Origin: Phycisphaerales bacterium
GTDB taxonomy: Bacteria; Planctomycetota; Phycisphaerae; Phycisphaerales; SM1A02
Assembly: GCA_029260575.1 (NCBI GenBank)
Contig: JAJDDB010000028.1
Span: forward strand, 1-64,000
Length of the DNA stretch: 64,000 nt
Direction of reading: 5' to 3'
Shown: piece by piece, positions 35,378 through 45,276 of the stretch
How the letters are laid out: every line of letters starts with the position of its first letter
Position numbering within the stretch: position 1 is the stretch's first letter
The notes under the pieces: model-generated
Database searches by the model: none
What the model saw: the letters and a program-made list of their open reading frames with translations, nothing else
What the model was told of the DNA's origin: nothing
Position numbers and translations under genes: made by a program

Positions 35378-37624
35378 TTACCACACTCCCAGGCCGAGGG
35401 TTCGAATAAAACCAGCCCTGGCCAGCCGCCTGCGCCATCGGAAGCCTGAAATCGGGCGTACCGTCTCACTTTCGCCGGTAACCCTGATCAGGAAACGATG
35501 TAACGCATGAAATACCAGTTCCTTGCGATCACCATCCACAATGTTGTGGCGGTCAAACGGCAGCATCGTCAGCAGCCGAAGATCCGAGCTGACCGACCGC
35601 AACGCCCTTTGTGCTGCCTCCGGCACAACCACCGGATCATGATCACCCTGAATCAGCAGCAGGGGACTCGTGATCGCATCAAGCCTCTGCCGACACGCAC
35701 TCGAAGCTGCACGCACTTGCTGGATCGATGCCAATGGATGATGCGCATAACTCATCTCAGGCGTTTCCGTATTACTTGCAATCAGACGCGCTGGTGGTCG
35801 GTGTATACCGACGCTCGTAAGCGCACGGCGCATTCGCATGATCGACGGAACAAGCGCAGCTCGTCGATCGCGCAGCTGCAACGGGGGGTTGATCGCAAAG
35901 ACCCCAGCCGGCGGCACATCCGGGCTTGCTGCCAGCAACATAGCAAGCACACCGCCCAGGGAAATGCCGCCGACGAGTACCTGCGTGCACGACTGTTGCA
36001 ATAGGCAATATCCGTGTCGAACTGCATTCAACCATGCGCTCCAGTGCACATCAGACAACTGTCCGGGTGCTGTACCATGCGATGGCAACCGCACGCTGTA
36101 CACGTTGTAGCCGAGGCCATGCAGATATTCAGCAAGCGGGCGCATCTGCTGCGGCGATGCAAGGTATCCATGCACCAGCACAACACCGGCATGCGCGTGT
36201 GAATGCTCAAGAAGAAACGGTTGTACAAGTTCAGCCGGTTTATTTGCGCCGTTGCGGCTGCATTGCGCGCATTCACTGTCAAAGGCGCGAATACTGTCTG
36301 TGTGCAGAATCTGTGCGACACGACGCTGCAATTCTGATGATGGCAAATTGATGAACTGCCGAACCGCACGCAGCACCAGTCGAATCGGCTCCACCTCGTT
36401 GGCCAGAACCTGCACGGTGTTCGTGAGCCGGATGGAATCGAAATCAGTAGCGCCGCATAACTTGGCCGTGTTGATCGTCAGCGTTGAGCCGTCCTGCTGC
36501 ACAATCTTTTGCTGCTGGGCAAGATGCATCGCCCGTATGTAAGGTTCGTATTCAGCATTGGTTACGATCTGGGTTATGCCGTCGCGCACATCCTTATGCA
36601 GCCGAACGCTGCCATCTGCTGTGATTGTCCGGACCGCAAGCAGAAGCGCTCTGCGAACATCCATCTCATCAATCGTCTCAATTTCGCGCTCGCGCAATGC
36701 CGTCGCCAGCAGATGATCGCAGTTGATCTCAATCCCGGTGTACACGCTATGCATCACCGCGTTTGTGTACCGTCGCGCCTGCCGGCGCAGCAGCATCGCC
36801 GCATGACGATGTTCTGCGTACCGCGACATAATCCGACGAACCACCGTTCTCGGCAGATCAAGATACTGATCTGCCGAAACAGCCTCGCCAAAGTGGATGT
36901 TGATCGAAGCTCGCTTCAGCAACAGGCTGCTTTCAAATGCGACTTCCTCCAGCAGCTTGGCGTTCATGTTCCTGGATACTTTTGCCATCAGCCGCGAGAT
37001 GATCGTGTCACTCGCCCGCAGAGGATGAAAAGAAATTGACACCGGCTGCAGCACCACCGGCTGCGTGCAGATCTGTTTCGGATGCCGCAATCCGAATTCC
37101 TTCTCGTAAAACTCGCGCCGCAACATGTCTTCATCAGCGCACGCCTGAAGGTACCGCTGCCGGCTGATCTCCGCCTTCAGTGCCAGCAGCGCCGCGCCGG
37201 TGTGTGGCGGCCCCGCGTGCGCAGGATGTTCGAGATACTGCCGGCCGTTGCGAACGGTCTTCTTGTTCTTTATCAATCCGCCTTCTGCGTAGATGACCCA
37301 GTCGTGCGCATGGGTTATCAATTGCCGAATGATCATGCGGTTGCGATGTGGGTGTTTGACGGACATGACACCGACTGATTGCAGAAACCGTCCGCCGGCC
37401 CCTTCGAACAATCCATGCATGCCCAGCGTATGTGGAATACTGCCACGCGCTTTCTGCACGACATACGGCATCAACGCCGTTTCAAGCCGCGTGAAGTGAT
37501 TCGGCACATAGATCGTCGGCTGATCGACCAGGTTCTCCTGGCCGGTGACGTTCAGGCGCATGCGCAGCAGCCACGCCACTGTGTCGCAGCTTTTCATGAT
37601 GAGATCGTGATACGTCAGAGCCAT
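35378..37624 (-). CDS. Acyltransferase-alpha/beta hydrolase fusion
   Basis: 748 residues joining two enzymes. The N-terminal ~300 resemble a PlsC-like glycerolipid acyltransferase: the catalytic motif reads NHFTRLE (HX4E instead of HX4D), followed by YAEGGLIKNKK in place of the usual FPEG block. A middle helical region of about 150 residues has no clear match. The C-terminal ~270 are an alpha/beta hydrolase with oxyanion loop VLVHGYLASP, nucleophile elbow GGISLGG (Ser), acid in QGDHDPVV and His in FDRHNIVDGD, so the triad looks complete (monoacylglycerol lipase/serine aminopeptidase type). As the last gene of the beta-oxidation operon (18 bp after the dehydrogenase) it probably feeds or recycles acyl chains. 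Confidence 0.75.
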   Translation of the reverse strand: MALTYHDLIMKSCDTVAWLLRMRLNVTGQENLVDQPTIYVPNHFTRLETALMPYVVQKARGSIPHTLGMHGLFEGAGGRFLQSVGVMSVKHPHRNRMIIRQLITHAHDWVIYAEGGLIKNKKTVRNGRQYLEHPAHAGPPHTGAALLALKAEISRQRYLQACADEDMLRREFYEKEFGLRHPKQICTQPVVLQPVSISFHPLRASDTIISRLMAKVSRNMNAKLLEEVAFESSLLLKRASINIHFGEAVSADQYLDLPRTVVRRIMSRYAEHRHAAMLLRRQARRYTNAVMHSVYTGIEINCDHLLATALREREIETIDEMDVRRALLLAVRTITADGSVRLHKDVRDGITQIVTNAEYEPYIRAMHLAQQQKIVQQDGSTLTINTAKLCGATDFDSIRLTNTVQVLANEVEPIRLVLRAVRQFINLPSSELQRRVAQILHTDSIRAFDSECAQCSRNGANKPAELVQPFLLEHSHAHAGVVLVHGYLASPQQMRPLAEYLHGLGYNVYSVRLPSHGTAPGQLSDVHWSAWLNAVRHGYCLLQQSCTQVLVGGISLGGVLAMLLAASPDVPPAGVFAINPPLQLRDRRAALVPSIMRMRRALTSVGIHRPPARLIASNTETPEMSYAHHPLASIQQVRAASSACRQRLDAITSPLLLIQGDHDPVVVPEAAQRALRSVSSDLRLLTMLPFDRHNIVDGDRKELVFHALHRFLIRVTGESETVRPISGFRWRRRLARAGFIRTLGLGVW

Positions 37625-37642
37625 GATGTGTCTCGCGCCCGC

Positions 37643-39619
37643 TTAGTCAGCCTCCGGGCAGCACGGCACAATGCCTTCCTCCAGCCAGAGATAGCGATCA
37701 TCCAGAATATCGCGGGCAATTCGATTGCTCGGCGTTCGTGCGACATCACCTAACAGCCGGAAGTGCTGCTGCACGCGCTGCCGCGCTTGAATGCAGAACA
37801 GGTCCGCAAGTTCCACGCAGTTGCTGCGCTTCGCATCTTCTGCCAGCGACAGAGCGTGCGCACACGTTGCAGACATCGCAAACAGCTCGGTCGCAATATC
37901 CATGAGCCGCCCCAGCAGAACCTGTCGTTTTTCGAGCTTCTGCTGATACCGAGTCATTGCGTGAAACAGCGCTGTTGCCAGCCGATTTGAACATCGATCC
38001 AAATATCGGAAATGCTGTGCAAGTTTCCCCGCGCTGCGGTGCCGTGCAAGACCAAGCGCCCCGATGCGCCGCTCCACATACCACTTTGAGTAATGGCCGA
38101 GTAGTGGTACACCCGCACGCAGCTTCGCACTCATAGGTGAAGCCGGGTTCAGCATCACCATCGACCGGCGCAGGTGCGGATCCAGCGCTTCGCGAGCCAG
38201 GAACAGCCGCATGATGTCGCTAGTGCCTTCGATAATTGTGTTGATACGACAATCGCGCATCATTCGCTCAAGTGGGTACGGCGTTTCTCCACGCTCGCGC
38301 AGGCTGATCGCGCGTTCGTACCCACGACCAGCCCGAAGCTGCATCGTCTCATCAATAATTCGCCACGACGCTTCCGAGCAGAACAATTTGGCCATCGCCG
38401 CTTCAATGCGAATATCACGTCCCTGTTGGGCCCAGTGCGATGTCAACCATGCCAGTGACTCCATCGCAAATGTTGTCGAGGCAATGAACGAGATCTTTGC
38501 TGCGCCAGCTTCATGTTTGCCGATCGGCGAACCCCATTGCTCGCGCTTGCGTGACCACCTTCGAGCAATTGAAAGACACTGTTTGCCCATCCCTGTGCAT
38601 GCAGCAGGCAGCGTCAGCCGCCCGGTGTTCAGCGTCTTCAGCGCGAGTTTCAACCCTAGTCCTTCGCCCCACAACAGATTTTCTGCAGGAACGCGTACAT
38701 CTGTAAATTGCAGAATGCCGTTCTGAATCGCACGCAGACCCATGAAGTCACAGCGATGCACCGTCTTCACACCCGGCGAATTCGCTTCGACAATAAACGC
38801 AGTGATCTGTGGAATCACTTTGCCGCGCCGAACCTTCGGCTCCGTCTGCGCCATTACCACCAACAAGTCAGCAATCGGCCCGTTTGTCGTCCACTGCTTG
38901 ATGCCGTTGAGAATGTAATGCGTGCCGTCATCGGACAACTTCGCAGTCGTGCTCATGCGAGCCGGATCGGAACCAACATCTGGTTCCGTCAGCGCAAATG
39001 CAGACAAAGCGCCCTCCGCAATCCTCGGCAGGAAGCGCTGTTTCTGTTCATCTGTACCGAACATCTTCAGCGGCTGCGGGACGCCGATGGACTGATGCGC
39101 AGACACAAGCACAGCAGTCGACCCGCAATGCGAAGCAATTGCCATGATCACACGGTTGTAATTCACCTGCGACAGACCAAGCCCGCCGTACTCTGCAGGA
39201 ACCTTCATGCGAAAGACGCCAAGATCCGCCAAGCCCTTTACAACAGCATGCGGAATGGTGCGCGTTTCATCCGCCAGTTCCGCATCAAGCGTGTCCTGCA
39301 ACAGCTTAGAAACCTTCGCCACAAGAACATCACCGATGTTCCTGTCATCCGCATCCTGCGTCGGAAACGGAAGCAGCTCCTTGGGATCGAAAGTGCCAAG
39401 CAGCATCCGCCCTGCAAAACTGTCACGATAATGCGCCTCGCGCGCCGACTCAGCAACTTCCATTGACTGCCGCTGCGATTCGGACATGTTTGAAGTGTCA
39501 ATCGTCACCTGCGCCGCATCGTCAGCAGCAACATGACGATTGGTCGCGCCATTGGTCGTGCCGTTTGACGAACCAGCCGATGCAAGTTCCCGCTCGTGTT
39601 GAATCATCTCAGGCGACAT
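37643..39619 (-). CDS. Acyl-CoA dehydrogenase, very-long-chain type
   Basis: FAD enzyme of the first beta-oxidation step. 658 residues: the usual three-domain core (about residues 80-465) plus an extra C-terminal helical domain, as in VLCAD/ACAD9 rather than short-chain enzymes. Landmarks: FALTEPDVGSDPARMST (FAD/substrate loop), KQWTTNG, and INTIIEGTSDIMRLF with the catalytic Glu. The N-terminal ~60 residues are Asn/Thr/Ser-rich and probably disordered. Sits between the FadJ-type gene (3-bp gap) and the acyltransferase fusion. Confidence 0.9.
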   Translation of the reverse strand: MSPEMIQHERELASAGSSNGTTNGATNRHVAADDAAQVTIDTSNMSESQRQSMEVAESAREAHYRDSFAGRMLLGTFDPKELLPFPTQDADDRNIGDVLVAKVSKLLQDTLDAELADETRTIPHAVVKGLADLGVFRMKVPAEYGGLGLSQVNYNRVIMAIASHCGSTAVLVSAHQSIGVPQPLKMFGTDEQKQRFLPRIAEGALSAFALTEPDVGSDPARMSTTAKLSDDGTHYILNGIKQWTTNGPIADLLVVMAQTEPKVRRGKVIPQITAFIVEANSPGVKTVHRCDFMGLRAIQNGILQFTDVRVPAENLLWGEGLGLKLALKTLNTGRLTLPAACTGMGKQCLSIARRWSRKREQWGSPIGKHEAGAAKISFIASTTFAMESLAWLTSHWAQQGRDIRIEAAMAKLFCSEASWRIIDETMQLRAGRGYERAISLRERGETPYPLERMMRDCRINTIIEGTSDIMRLFLAREALDPHLRRSMVMLNPASPMSAKLRAGVPLLGHYSKWYVERRIGALGLARHRSAGKLAQHFRYLDRCSNRLATALFHAMTRYQQKLEKRQVLLGRLMDIATELFAMSATCAHALSLAEDAKRSNCVELADLFCIQARQRVQQHFRLLGDVARTPSNRIARDILDDRYLWLEEGIVPCCPEAD

Positions 39620-39622
39620 GTG

Positions 39623-41806
39623 TCACATTCCCCGGTTTGAATAATCATGCCCGTAGAAGCGCCCGCCATTGGACGCAATGCGATTGATGCACGGCGACGG
39701 AGCAAATCGCTCGCCGTACATCGTGGCCAGTTCATTGAGGCGATCGCGCACCGCCGGCACACCACGATCATCCGCATACCGAAGCAGGCCGCCTCGAAAC
39801 GGCGCAAACCCTGTACCCATCACCATCGCAAGATCAAGTGCTTCCGGATCTGTCGCAACACCTTCATCAAGACACCGCGCTGCTTCGTTGACCATCAACA
39901 ATACAGCACGGTCAACAATGTCAGCATCAGGCAGACTCCGTTCGCAGATGCGCTCATCCTGCCGAGCCTGTTCAGTCAATGCGCGAATAGCAGGGTTCGG
40001 CTTGCGTGTTCCCTTGTGATACACATAGATGCCTCTGCCGGTCTTCTTGCCGAGGTATTCACCCGTCGCTGCAATCGCGCCCAGCGCAGCGGGAACATGC
40101 ATACGCTCGCCATACGCATCTTCCAGAACCTTGGCAACGGTGTGCCCAACGTCAATACCCACTTCATCAACAAGTGTCAGTGGACCCATCGGCATGCCGA
40201 AGTGTTCGAGTAACTCGTCAATATGCGACGGCTCTGCGCCTTCTTCCATCATCCACGCAGATTCCACGAGATACGGCACAAGAATTCGGTTCACCAAGAA
40301 ACCAGCACACGCGCCGACCACTGCAGGCGTCTTGCCCATCATCTGCACCAATTGCACAGCTGCTGCAACAGTATCAGGGCTTGTCGTTGATGCAGGAACA
40401 ATTTCGACTAACGGCATGCGATTCACGGGATTGAAGAAGTGCAGCCCGATGAAACGGTGCGGGTGTTTCATCGTCGATGCCAATTCACCAAGCGGCAACG
40501 ATGATGTGTTCGTGCAAATGATTGCGTTCGGCGAAACATTCGCTTCTATTTCCGCAAGCACTGCCCGCTTGATCTCCAGGTTTTCGACAATCGCTTCAAT
40601 GACAACATCAGCGCTGGCAAAGCCGCTGTAATCCGTGGTCGTGGTTACACGATGCATTGCCAGGTTCTTGCGGCCGGGCGTCATCTTTCGTCGCTTCACC
40701 TGTGCATCGAACATTCGCGAGATAGTCGCGGTGCCTTTGGAAAGCGCTTCATCGTTCATATCTTTAAGGCGCACGTTCATCCCAGCATTCGTGCAGGCCC
40801 AGGCAATGCCGCTGCCCATAATGCCCGCGCCGAGCACCGCCGCGTTGTGGAGTTCATGTTTCGGACCGCCCGCCGGCATCGCAATCTTCTTTGCTTTCTG
40901 CCCGGTCTGAAACAGCCACACGAGATTCCGGCTCACCGGCCCGCAGGCAAGGGCAGCCAGTGCATCAGCTTCCACGCGACCGCCAGCCGCCACGCTGCCG
41001 TGCCTATACGTCCTGCGCATCACATCTATCGCAGCATACGGCGCGGGATAGTGACCGTTCGTCTGTTTGCTGATCGCCTTCGTTGCCTTGCGATACATCA
41101 TCGCCCGGCCCAAACCGACCGATTGCATAATGCGCATCAACTTCCGCTGCACACGCACACGACGCTTTTCGACCTTCATGCGACCCGAACGACGCAGTAC
41201 CTTTTCAATGAAGGTGGTCGTGTGCTGTTCAACAAATGCCTGCGCAATGACGCTGTCCGCAAGACCGGTTCGATGCGCCTTCTTCGCTGTGACTGAGCGC
41301 CCCGTCAGAATCATGTCCATAGCCCGCGGCAGTCCAATGAGCCGCGGCAATCGTGTTGTGCCATTCCACGCAGGGATGATGCCGAGCTTTACCTCCGGCA
41401 GCGCCAGCGTTGTCTTCGGATCATCCGTCACAAGTCGATAATGACACGCAAGTGCCAGTTCCAACCCGCCGCCCATGCACGAGCCGTGAATCACCGCAAC
41501 AGTCGGCACCGGCATCGCAGCCAGTTTTGCGAACACCGCCTGCCCGCGCAGCGCGATCTCCCGCGCCTGGTCCGGCGAGTCAATTCGCGAAAGCTCATTG
41601 ATATCCGCACCGGCAATGAAGTTGCTTGACTTGCCGCTGCACACAGCGACCGCTTTGATTTCTTCGTTGCCCGCAAGTACATCAAGTTGCGTATCAAGTT
41701 CAGCCAGCGATGCTGCGCTGAACGTGTTGACCTTCTCGCCGGGCGTGTCGAACGTGAGCCAGGCAATCCAGTTGTCGTCAATATGGAGCGTCCATGCGGT
41801 TGTCAT
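39623..41806 (-). CDS. fadJ: Bifunctional enoyl-CoA hydratase/3-hydroxyacyl-CoA dehydrogenase
   Basis: 727-residue FadB/FadJ-type fusion performing steps two and three of beta-oxidation. The hydratase domain comes first (FIAGADINEL, GSCMGGGLELALACHYRL with the oxyanion-hole Gly). Then the NAD-binding dehydrogenase (AVLGAGIMGSGIAWA, HFFNPVNRMPLVEIV with the catalytic His) and a helical C-terminus. Start ATG 41806 (MTTAWTLHID) lies 2 bp after the thiolase stop; an extension to 41857 would overlap thiolase and is rejected. Assignment to fadJ rather than fadB rests on general resemblance only. Confidence 0.9.
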   Translation of the reverse strand: MTTAWTLHIDDNWIAWLTFDTPGEKVNTFSAASLAELDTQLDVLAGNEEIKAVAVCSGKSSNFIAGADINELSRIDSPDQAREIALRGQAVFAKLAAMPVPTVAVIHGSCMGGGLELALACHYRLVTDDPKTTLALPEVKLGIIPAWNGTTRLPRLIGLPRAMDMILTGRSVTAKKAHRTGLADSVIAQAFVEQHTTTFIEKVLRRSGRMKVEKRRVRVQRKLMRIMQSVGLGRAMMYRKATKAISKQTNGHYPAPYAAIDVMRRTYRHGSVAAGGRVEADALAALACGPVSRNLVWLFQTGQKAKKIAMPAGGPKHELHNAAVLGAGIMGSGIAWACTNAGMNVRLKDMNDEALSKGTATISRMFDAQVKRRKMTPGRKNLAMHRVTTTTDYSGFASADVVIEAIVENLEIKRAVLAEIEANVSPNAIICTNTSSLPLGELASTMKHPHRFIGLHFFNPVNRMPLVEIVPASTTSPDTVAAAVQLVQMMGKTPAVVGACAGFLVNRILVPYLVESAWMMEEGAEPSHIDELLEHFGMPMGPLTLVDEVGIDVGHTVAKVLEDAYGERMHVPAALGAIAATGEYLGKKTGRGIYVYHKGTRKPNPAIRALTEQARQDERICERSLPDADIVDRAVLLMVNEAARCLDEGVATDPEALDLAMVMGTGFAPFRGGLLRYADDRGVPAVRDRLNELATMYGERFAPSPCINRIASNGGRFYGHDYSNRGM

Positions 41807-41808
41807 GA

Positions 41809-43098
41809 TTATGCAGCCTCCAATGCCACTGCAGCACCCTGCCCGCCGCCGACACAAAGCGTTGCCAGCCCTCGGCCGCCGCCGCGCCGCTTCAATTCCT
41901 TGAGCACCGTCAGAATCAACCGGCTCCCCGTTGCGCCGACAGGATGCCCGAGCGCGATCGCGCCGCCGTTTACGTTCAACGTGTCCATATCAATCGTTCC
42001 AACTGCGTGACTGCGATGCAGACACTGCTCAGCAAATCGCTTGGATTCAAACGCTCGCACATTGGCCAGCACCTGCGCCGCAAATGCTTCGTTGATTTCC
42101 ACAACGTCAAAGTCATCCATTGACATCTTCGTGCGATCGAACAGCCGCCCAGCCGCATACACAGGCCCGAGGCCCATTCGACTGCCATCAAGAGCTGCGT
42201 ATTCCCAGTCGGTAATGTACCCAAGCGGTTGCATGCCAAGTTTCTTTGCGGTTCGTTCTGAGGCAACCAGCAGCGCCACCGCGCCATCCGTCACCGGGCA
42301 CGCGTTGCCAACCGTCACCGTTCCTGCATCACGATCAAAGTACGGCCGCAGTTTCGCCAGAGCTTCAATCGTCTGACCATCACGTGGGCCGTCGTCCATC
42401 TGCAGCGGCGTGTCATATCGTGGCGGCGGCATGATCGTCTTGATCTCGTCCGCCATCACACCGTTGTCACGTGCCTGCAAAGCCTTGAGATGACTGTGCA
42501 GTGCGAAAGCATCCTGCTCGCTGCGGCTGATGCCAAACTCACGGGCAAGGATCTCTGTGGTTTGTCCCATGTTCAATTCGCACACCGGATCGGTCAGCCC
42601 CTGTTGCAGCGCGATGATCGGCGCCAGGAATGACGGACGAAACGATGCAAGTGTCTTGACGCGCTTGCCAAGCGTGCGCGCTCGCATGAGCCGTACAAAA
42701 AGTGCGGTCATCTTTGCGTTCATGATAAGTGGAATCTGGCTCATGCATTCGGTGCCGCCCGCCAGGACAATGCTCGATCGTCCGCTGCGGATCTGCTGCA
42801 CTGCCGTTGTTACTGATTGAATGCCGCTGGCGCAATTACGGTGTACCGTCAGCGCGATCGTGTCGTCGGGCAGACCGCACTTCAGCGCGATGACGCGCGC
42901 GATGTTTGCTGCGTGCGCCGGCTGCGCAACATTGCCGAACACCACTTCGTCAACAGACGTAGGTGCTATACCGGTGCGCGTGAGCAGTTCCCGTGCGACG
43001 ATCGCTCCGAGATCGTCTGCCGTGACGTTCTTCAAAGCGCCGCCGGCCTTACAGAAGGGGCTGCGCACGCCATCAAGGATGGCGATTCGCTCTCTCAT
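41809..43098 (-). CDS. fadI: Acetyl-CoA C-acyltransferase (thiolase)
   Basis: Last step of beta-oxidation, cleaving 3-ketoacyl-CoA. 429 residues. Acyl-accepting Cys in NCASGIQSV, His in NGGAIALGHPVGATG, second Cys in LCVGGGQG. The size and the short insertion after the nucleophile loop suit the FadI/trifunctional-beta group. First gene of the operon fadI-fadJ-dehydrogenase-acyltransferase/hydrolase. Start ATG 43098; GTG 43119, next to a purine-rich AGAAGAGAAGAG run, is a real alternative. Confidence 0.9.
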   Translation of the reverse strand: MRERIAILDGVRSPFCKAGGALKNVTADDLGAIVARELLTRTGIAPTSVDEVVFGNVAQPAHAANIARVIALKCGLPDDTIALTVHRNCASGIQSVTTAVQQIRSGRSSIVLAGGTECMSQIPLIMNAKMTALFVRLMRARTLGKRVKTLASFRPSFLAPIIALQQGLTDPVCELNMGQTTEILAREFGISRSEQDAFALHSHLKALQARDNGVMADEIKTIMPPPRYDTPLQMDDGPRDGQTIEALAKLRPYFDRDAGTVTVGNACPVTDGAVALLVASERTAKKLGMQPLGYITDWEYAALDGSRMGLGPVYAAGRLFDRTKMSMDDFDVVEINEAFAAQVLANVRAFESKRFAEQCLHRSHAVGTIDMDTLNVNGGAIALGHPVGATGSRLILTVLKELKRRGGGRGLATLCVGGGQGAAVALEAA

Positions 43099-43437
43099 CG
43101 CAACCACGTTCTCTACCACCTCTCTTCTCTTCTATACGGACACAGTGGCCGTGCGGTTCTTCCAGCGCATGCCGGATTGCCGCCAGACGAGGGTGTATTG
43201 ACATCCCCGGCTACACGGAAATGGGCCTCACACAGCGTGCGGTTGCAAGTGCCATTCCATGAAAACCGTGCGAACCGCTGTACGCACGTCGCAATTCGGA
43301 AATTCTCGGACGCGCCGCGGCGGCATTTCATGCCATTCAGCGGCCATGCAACTGTGCGGAGAGAACTTCACCTGGTTCACCCGCTCTGCGTACACTGCTG
43401 CCACGATGAAACCAGCCTCATGCCGGAGCGAACGTCC
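43099..43437. other. Intergenic region between fadI and nhaA
   Basis: 339 bp between divergent genes. The plus strand has TTGACA near 43198, a possible -35 box, but no convincing -10 at the right distance. No repeats or strong hairpins seen. Reading frames here lack starts with ribosome-binding sites. Confidence 0.4.
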
Positions 43438-44823
43438 ATGACACCGAAGGTGCAGGAAAGCCCACCAATTACCGCACTGCTTCGGCCGTTTCAGCGTTTC
43501 CAGAGGTTGGAAACTGCTGGCGGCATCCTTCTCATCGCCTGTACCGGGATCGCGCTGTTCTGGGCGAATTCGCCGTGGGCCGACACATACGAACACCTTT
43601 TGCATATTCCGCTTACCGCCAAAGCGGGTGATTTCGAGATCAGCAAGTCACTTCTGCATTGGATCAACGACGCCCTCATGGCCATCTTTTTCTTTGTCGT
43701 AGGACTGGAAATCAAACGTGAACTTCTCGTCGGTGAACTGGCATCACCGAGCAAAGCATTGCTGCCGGCCTGCGCCGCAATCGGCGGAATGGCCGGCCCC
43801 GCGCTGATCTTCGCTGCAATCAATTGGAACGGCGACGGAATCGGCGGGTGGGGTATTCCCATGGCGACCGACATTGCCTTTGCCATCGGCGTGCTTTCAT
43901 TGCTCGGTAAACGCGTACCACTCGGTCTCAAGGTCTTCCTGACGGCCCTTGCCATCGTTGATGATATCGGCGCTGTGCTTGTCATCGCAGTTTTCTACAC
44001 CGAAGACCTCTCGACGACAGCGCTCGGGTTTGCCGGCGGATTTCTTGCGCTGATGATTGCCACCAATCTGCTCGGCGTACGGAAACCACTCATTTACCTC
44101 TTGCTCGGCATCTGTCTTTGGATAGCGTTCCTCAAATCGGGTGTACACGCAACCGTTGCAGGTGTGCTCGGCGCGTTCGCCATACCTGCGTCGCTGCGCA
44201 TCAACGAGCAGAAATTTCTCAATACATCGCGAAGCAATCTCGAACAGTTCGAACACGCAGACCGAGCGGGAAAATCTATTTCCAACAACGAGACCAAACA
44301 GGCAGCAGTGCATCATCTTGAACAAGCGTGCGAGAATGTGCAGCCGCCTCTGCTGCGCATTGAACACGCGCTCGTTCCCTGGGTGGTGTATTTCATCATG
44401 CCGATCTTCGCATTGGCGAACGCAGGCATAAGCGTTAAAGGCGATTTTCTCGATGCACTGCGCGAGCCGGTGGCAGTCGGGATCGGACTTGGCTTGATCT
44501 TCGGCAATCAGATCGGAATCTTCCTTGCGACGTGGCTTTGCGTTCGACTCGGACTTTCCACGCTGCCTGCCGGCTGTACATGGCGACATATCTATGGTGC
44601 TGCGTGCCTCGCCGGCATCGGTTTCACAATGTCGCTGTTCATTGCAAACCTTGCCTTTGATGCGGATGCGCAGCTGCCGATCTCCAAGGTCGGCATTCTC
44701 ACAGGCTCGTTCATCGCAGCGATCATCGGCCTGCTTGTGCTGCGCTTCGCAGCTGCGCCAGCGCCACGAATGTCTCAATCTGCGGACGAACGCAATGATC
44801 ATGACATACACTTTCCGCCATGA
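43438..44823 (+). CDS. nhaA: Na+/H+ antiporter NhaA
   Basis: Exports sodium in exchange for protons. 461 residues, about 12 TM helices. Key motifs: VGLEIKRELLVGEL, PMATDIAFAIGVL (Asp of the discontinuous helix) and ALAIVDDIGAVLVIAVFY, with the paired Asp that bind the ion. A polar loop of about 90 residues (NEQKFLNTSRSNLEQ..HHLEQACENVQPP) is longer than in E. coli NhaA. Start ATG 43438 has GGAG 10 bp upstream; ATG 43420 is possible. The frame is open far upstream, antisense to thiolase, without meaning. Fits a marine or saline lifestyle. Confidence 0.92.
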   Translation: MTPKVQESPPITALLRPFQRFQRLETAGGILLIACTGIALFWANSPWADTYEHLLHIPLTAKAGDFEISKSLLHWINDALMAIFFFVVGLEIKRELLVGELASPSKALLPACAAIGGMAGPALIFAAINWNGDGIGGWGIPMATDIAFAIGVLSLLGKRVPLGLKVFLTALAIVDDIGAVLVIAVFYTEDLSTTALGFAGGFLALMIATNLLGVRKPLIYLLLGICLWIAFLKSGVHATVAGVLGAFAIPASLRINEQKFLNTSRSNLEQFEHADRAGKSISNNETKQAAVHHLEQACENVQPPLLRIEHALVPWVVYFIMPIFALANAGISVKGDFLDALREPVAVGIGLGLIFGNQIGIFLATWLCVRLGLSTLPAGCTWRHIYGAACLAGIGFTMSLFIANLAFDADAQLPISKVGILTGSFIAAIIGLLVLRFAAAPAPRMSQSADERNDHDIHFPP

Positions 44824-45224
44824 ACCAGCGCCTCACAATCGCAACTCCCGGCCAGGGATTGATCGAATGCACCAAAGCTGTGCAACAGATCGTGCAACAA
44901 TCCGGCATCCGCGAAGGCGTCTGCACCATCTTCGTGCAGCACACATCCGCAAGTCTGACGATCCAGGAAAATGCTGACCCATCAGCCCGCCATGATCTCG
45001 AGCAGTGGCTCAATCGTCTGGTGCCCGAAGATGATTCGCACTTTACACACACAGCAGAAGGCCCCGACGATATGCCTTCGCACATCAAAGCAGCGCTGAC
45101 CGCAACAAGTCTCTGCATTCCGATCATGGATGGCAGACTCGCGCTCGGCACCTGGCAGGGGATCTATCTCTGGGAACACCGCAGCCGTGGACATCAACGC
45201 AATGTCGTCGTGCATGTGCGGTGA
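44820..45224 (+). CDS. yjbQ: YjbQ family protein (UPF0047)
   Basis: 134-residue conserved protein. Family hallmarks FVQHTSASLTIQENADPS and DGRLALGTWQGIYLWEHR are both present, with the conserved His residues that line the active site. Members can show weak thiamine-phosphate synthase activity, but the physiological role is unclear. The start overlaps the nhaA stop by 4 bp, so it is made from the same mRNA. Confidence 0.88.
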   Translation: MNQRLTIATPGQGLIECTKAVQQIVQQSGIREGVCTIFVQHTSASLTIQENADPSARHDLEQWLNRLVPEDDSHFTHTAEGPDDMPSHIKAALTATSLCIPIMDGRLALGTWQGIYLWEHRSRGHQRNVVVHVR

Positions 45225-45276
45225 GTCATTCCTCACCTTCGCCATCGGTCGCATGTTCAAAGTCTGAGCTGCGGGG

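Noticed and set aside
42817-43437. Long N-terminal extension of NhaA
   Set aside because: Runs antisense to the thiolase gene, has low-complexity composition, and NhaA begins normally at 43438.
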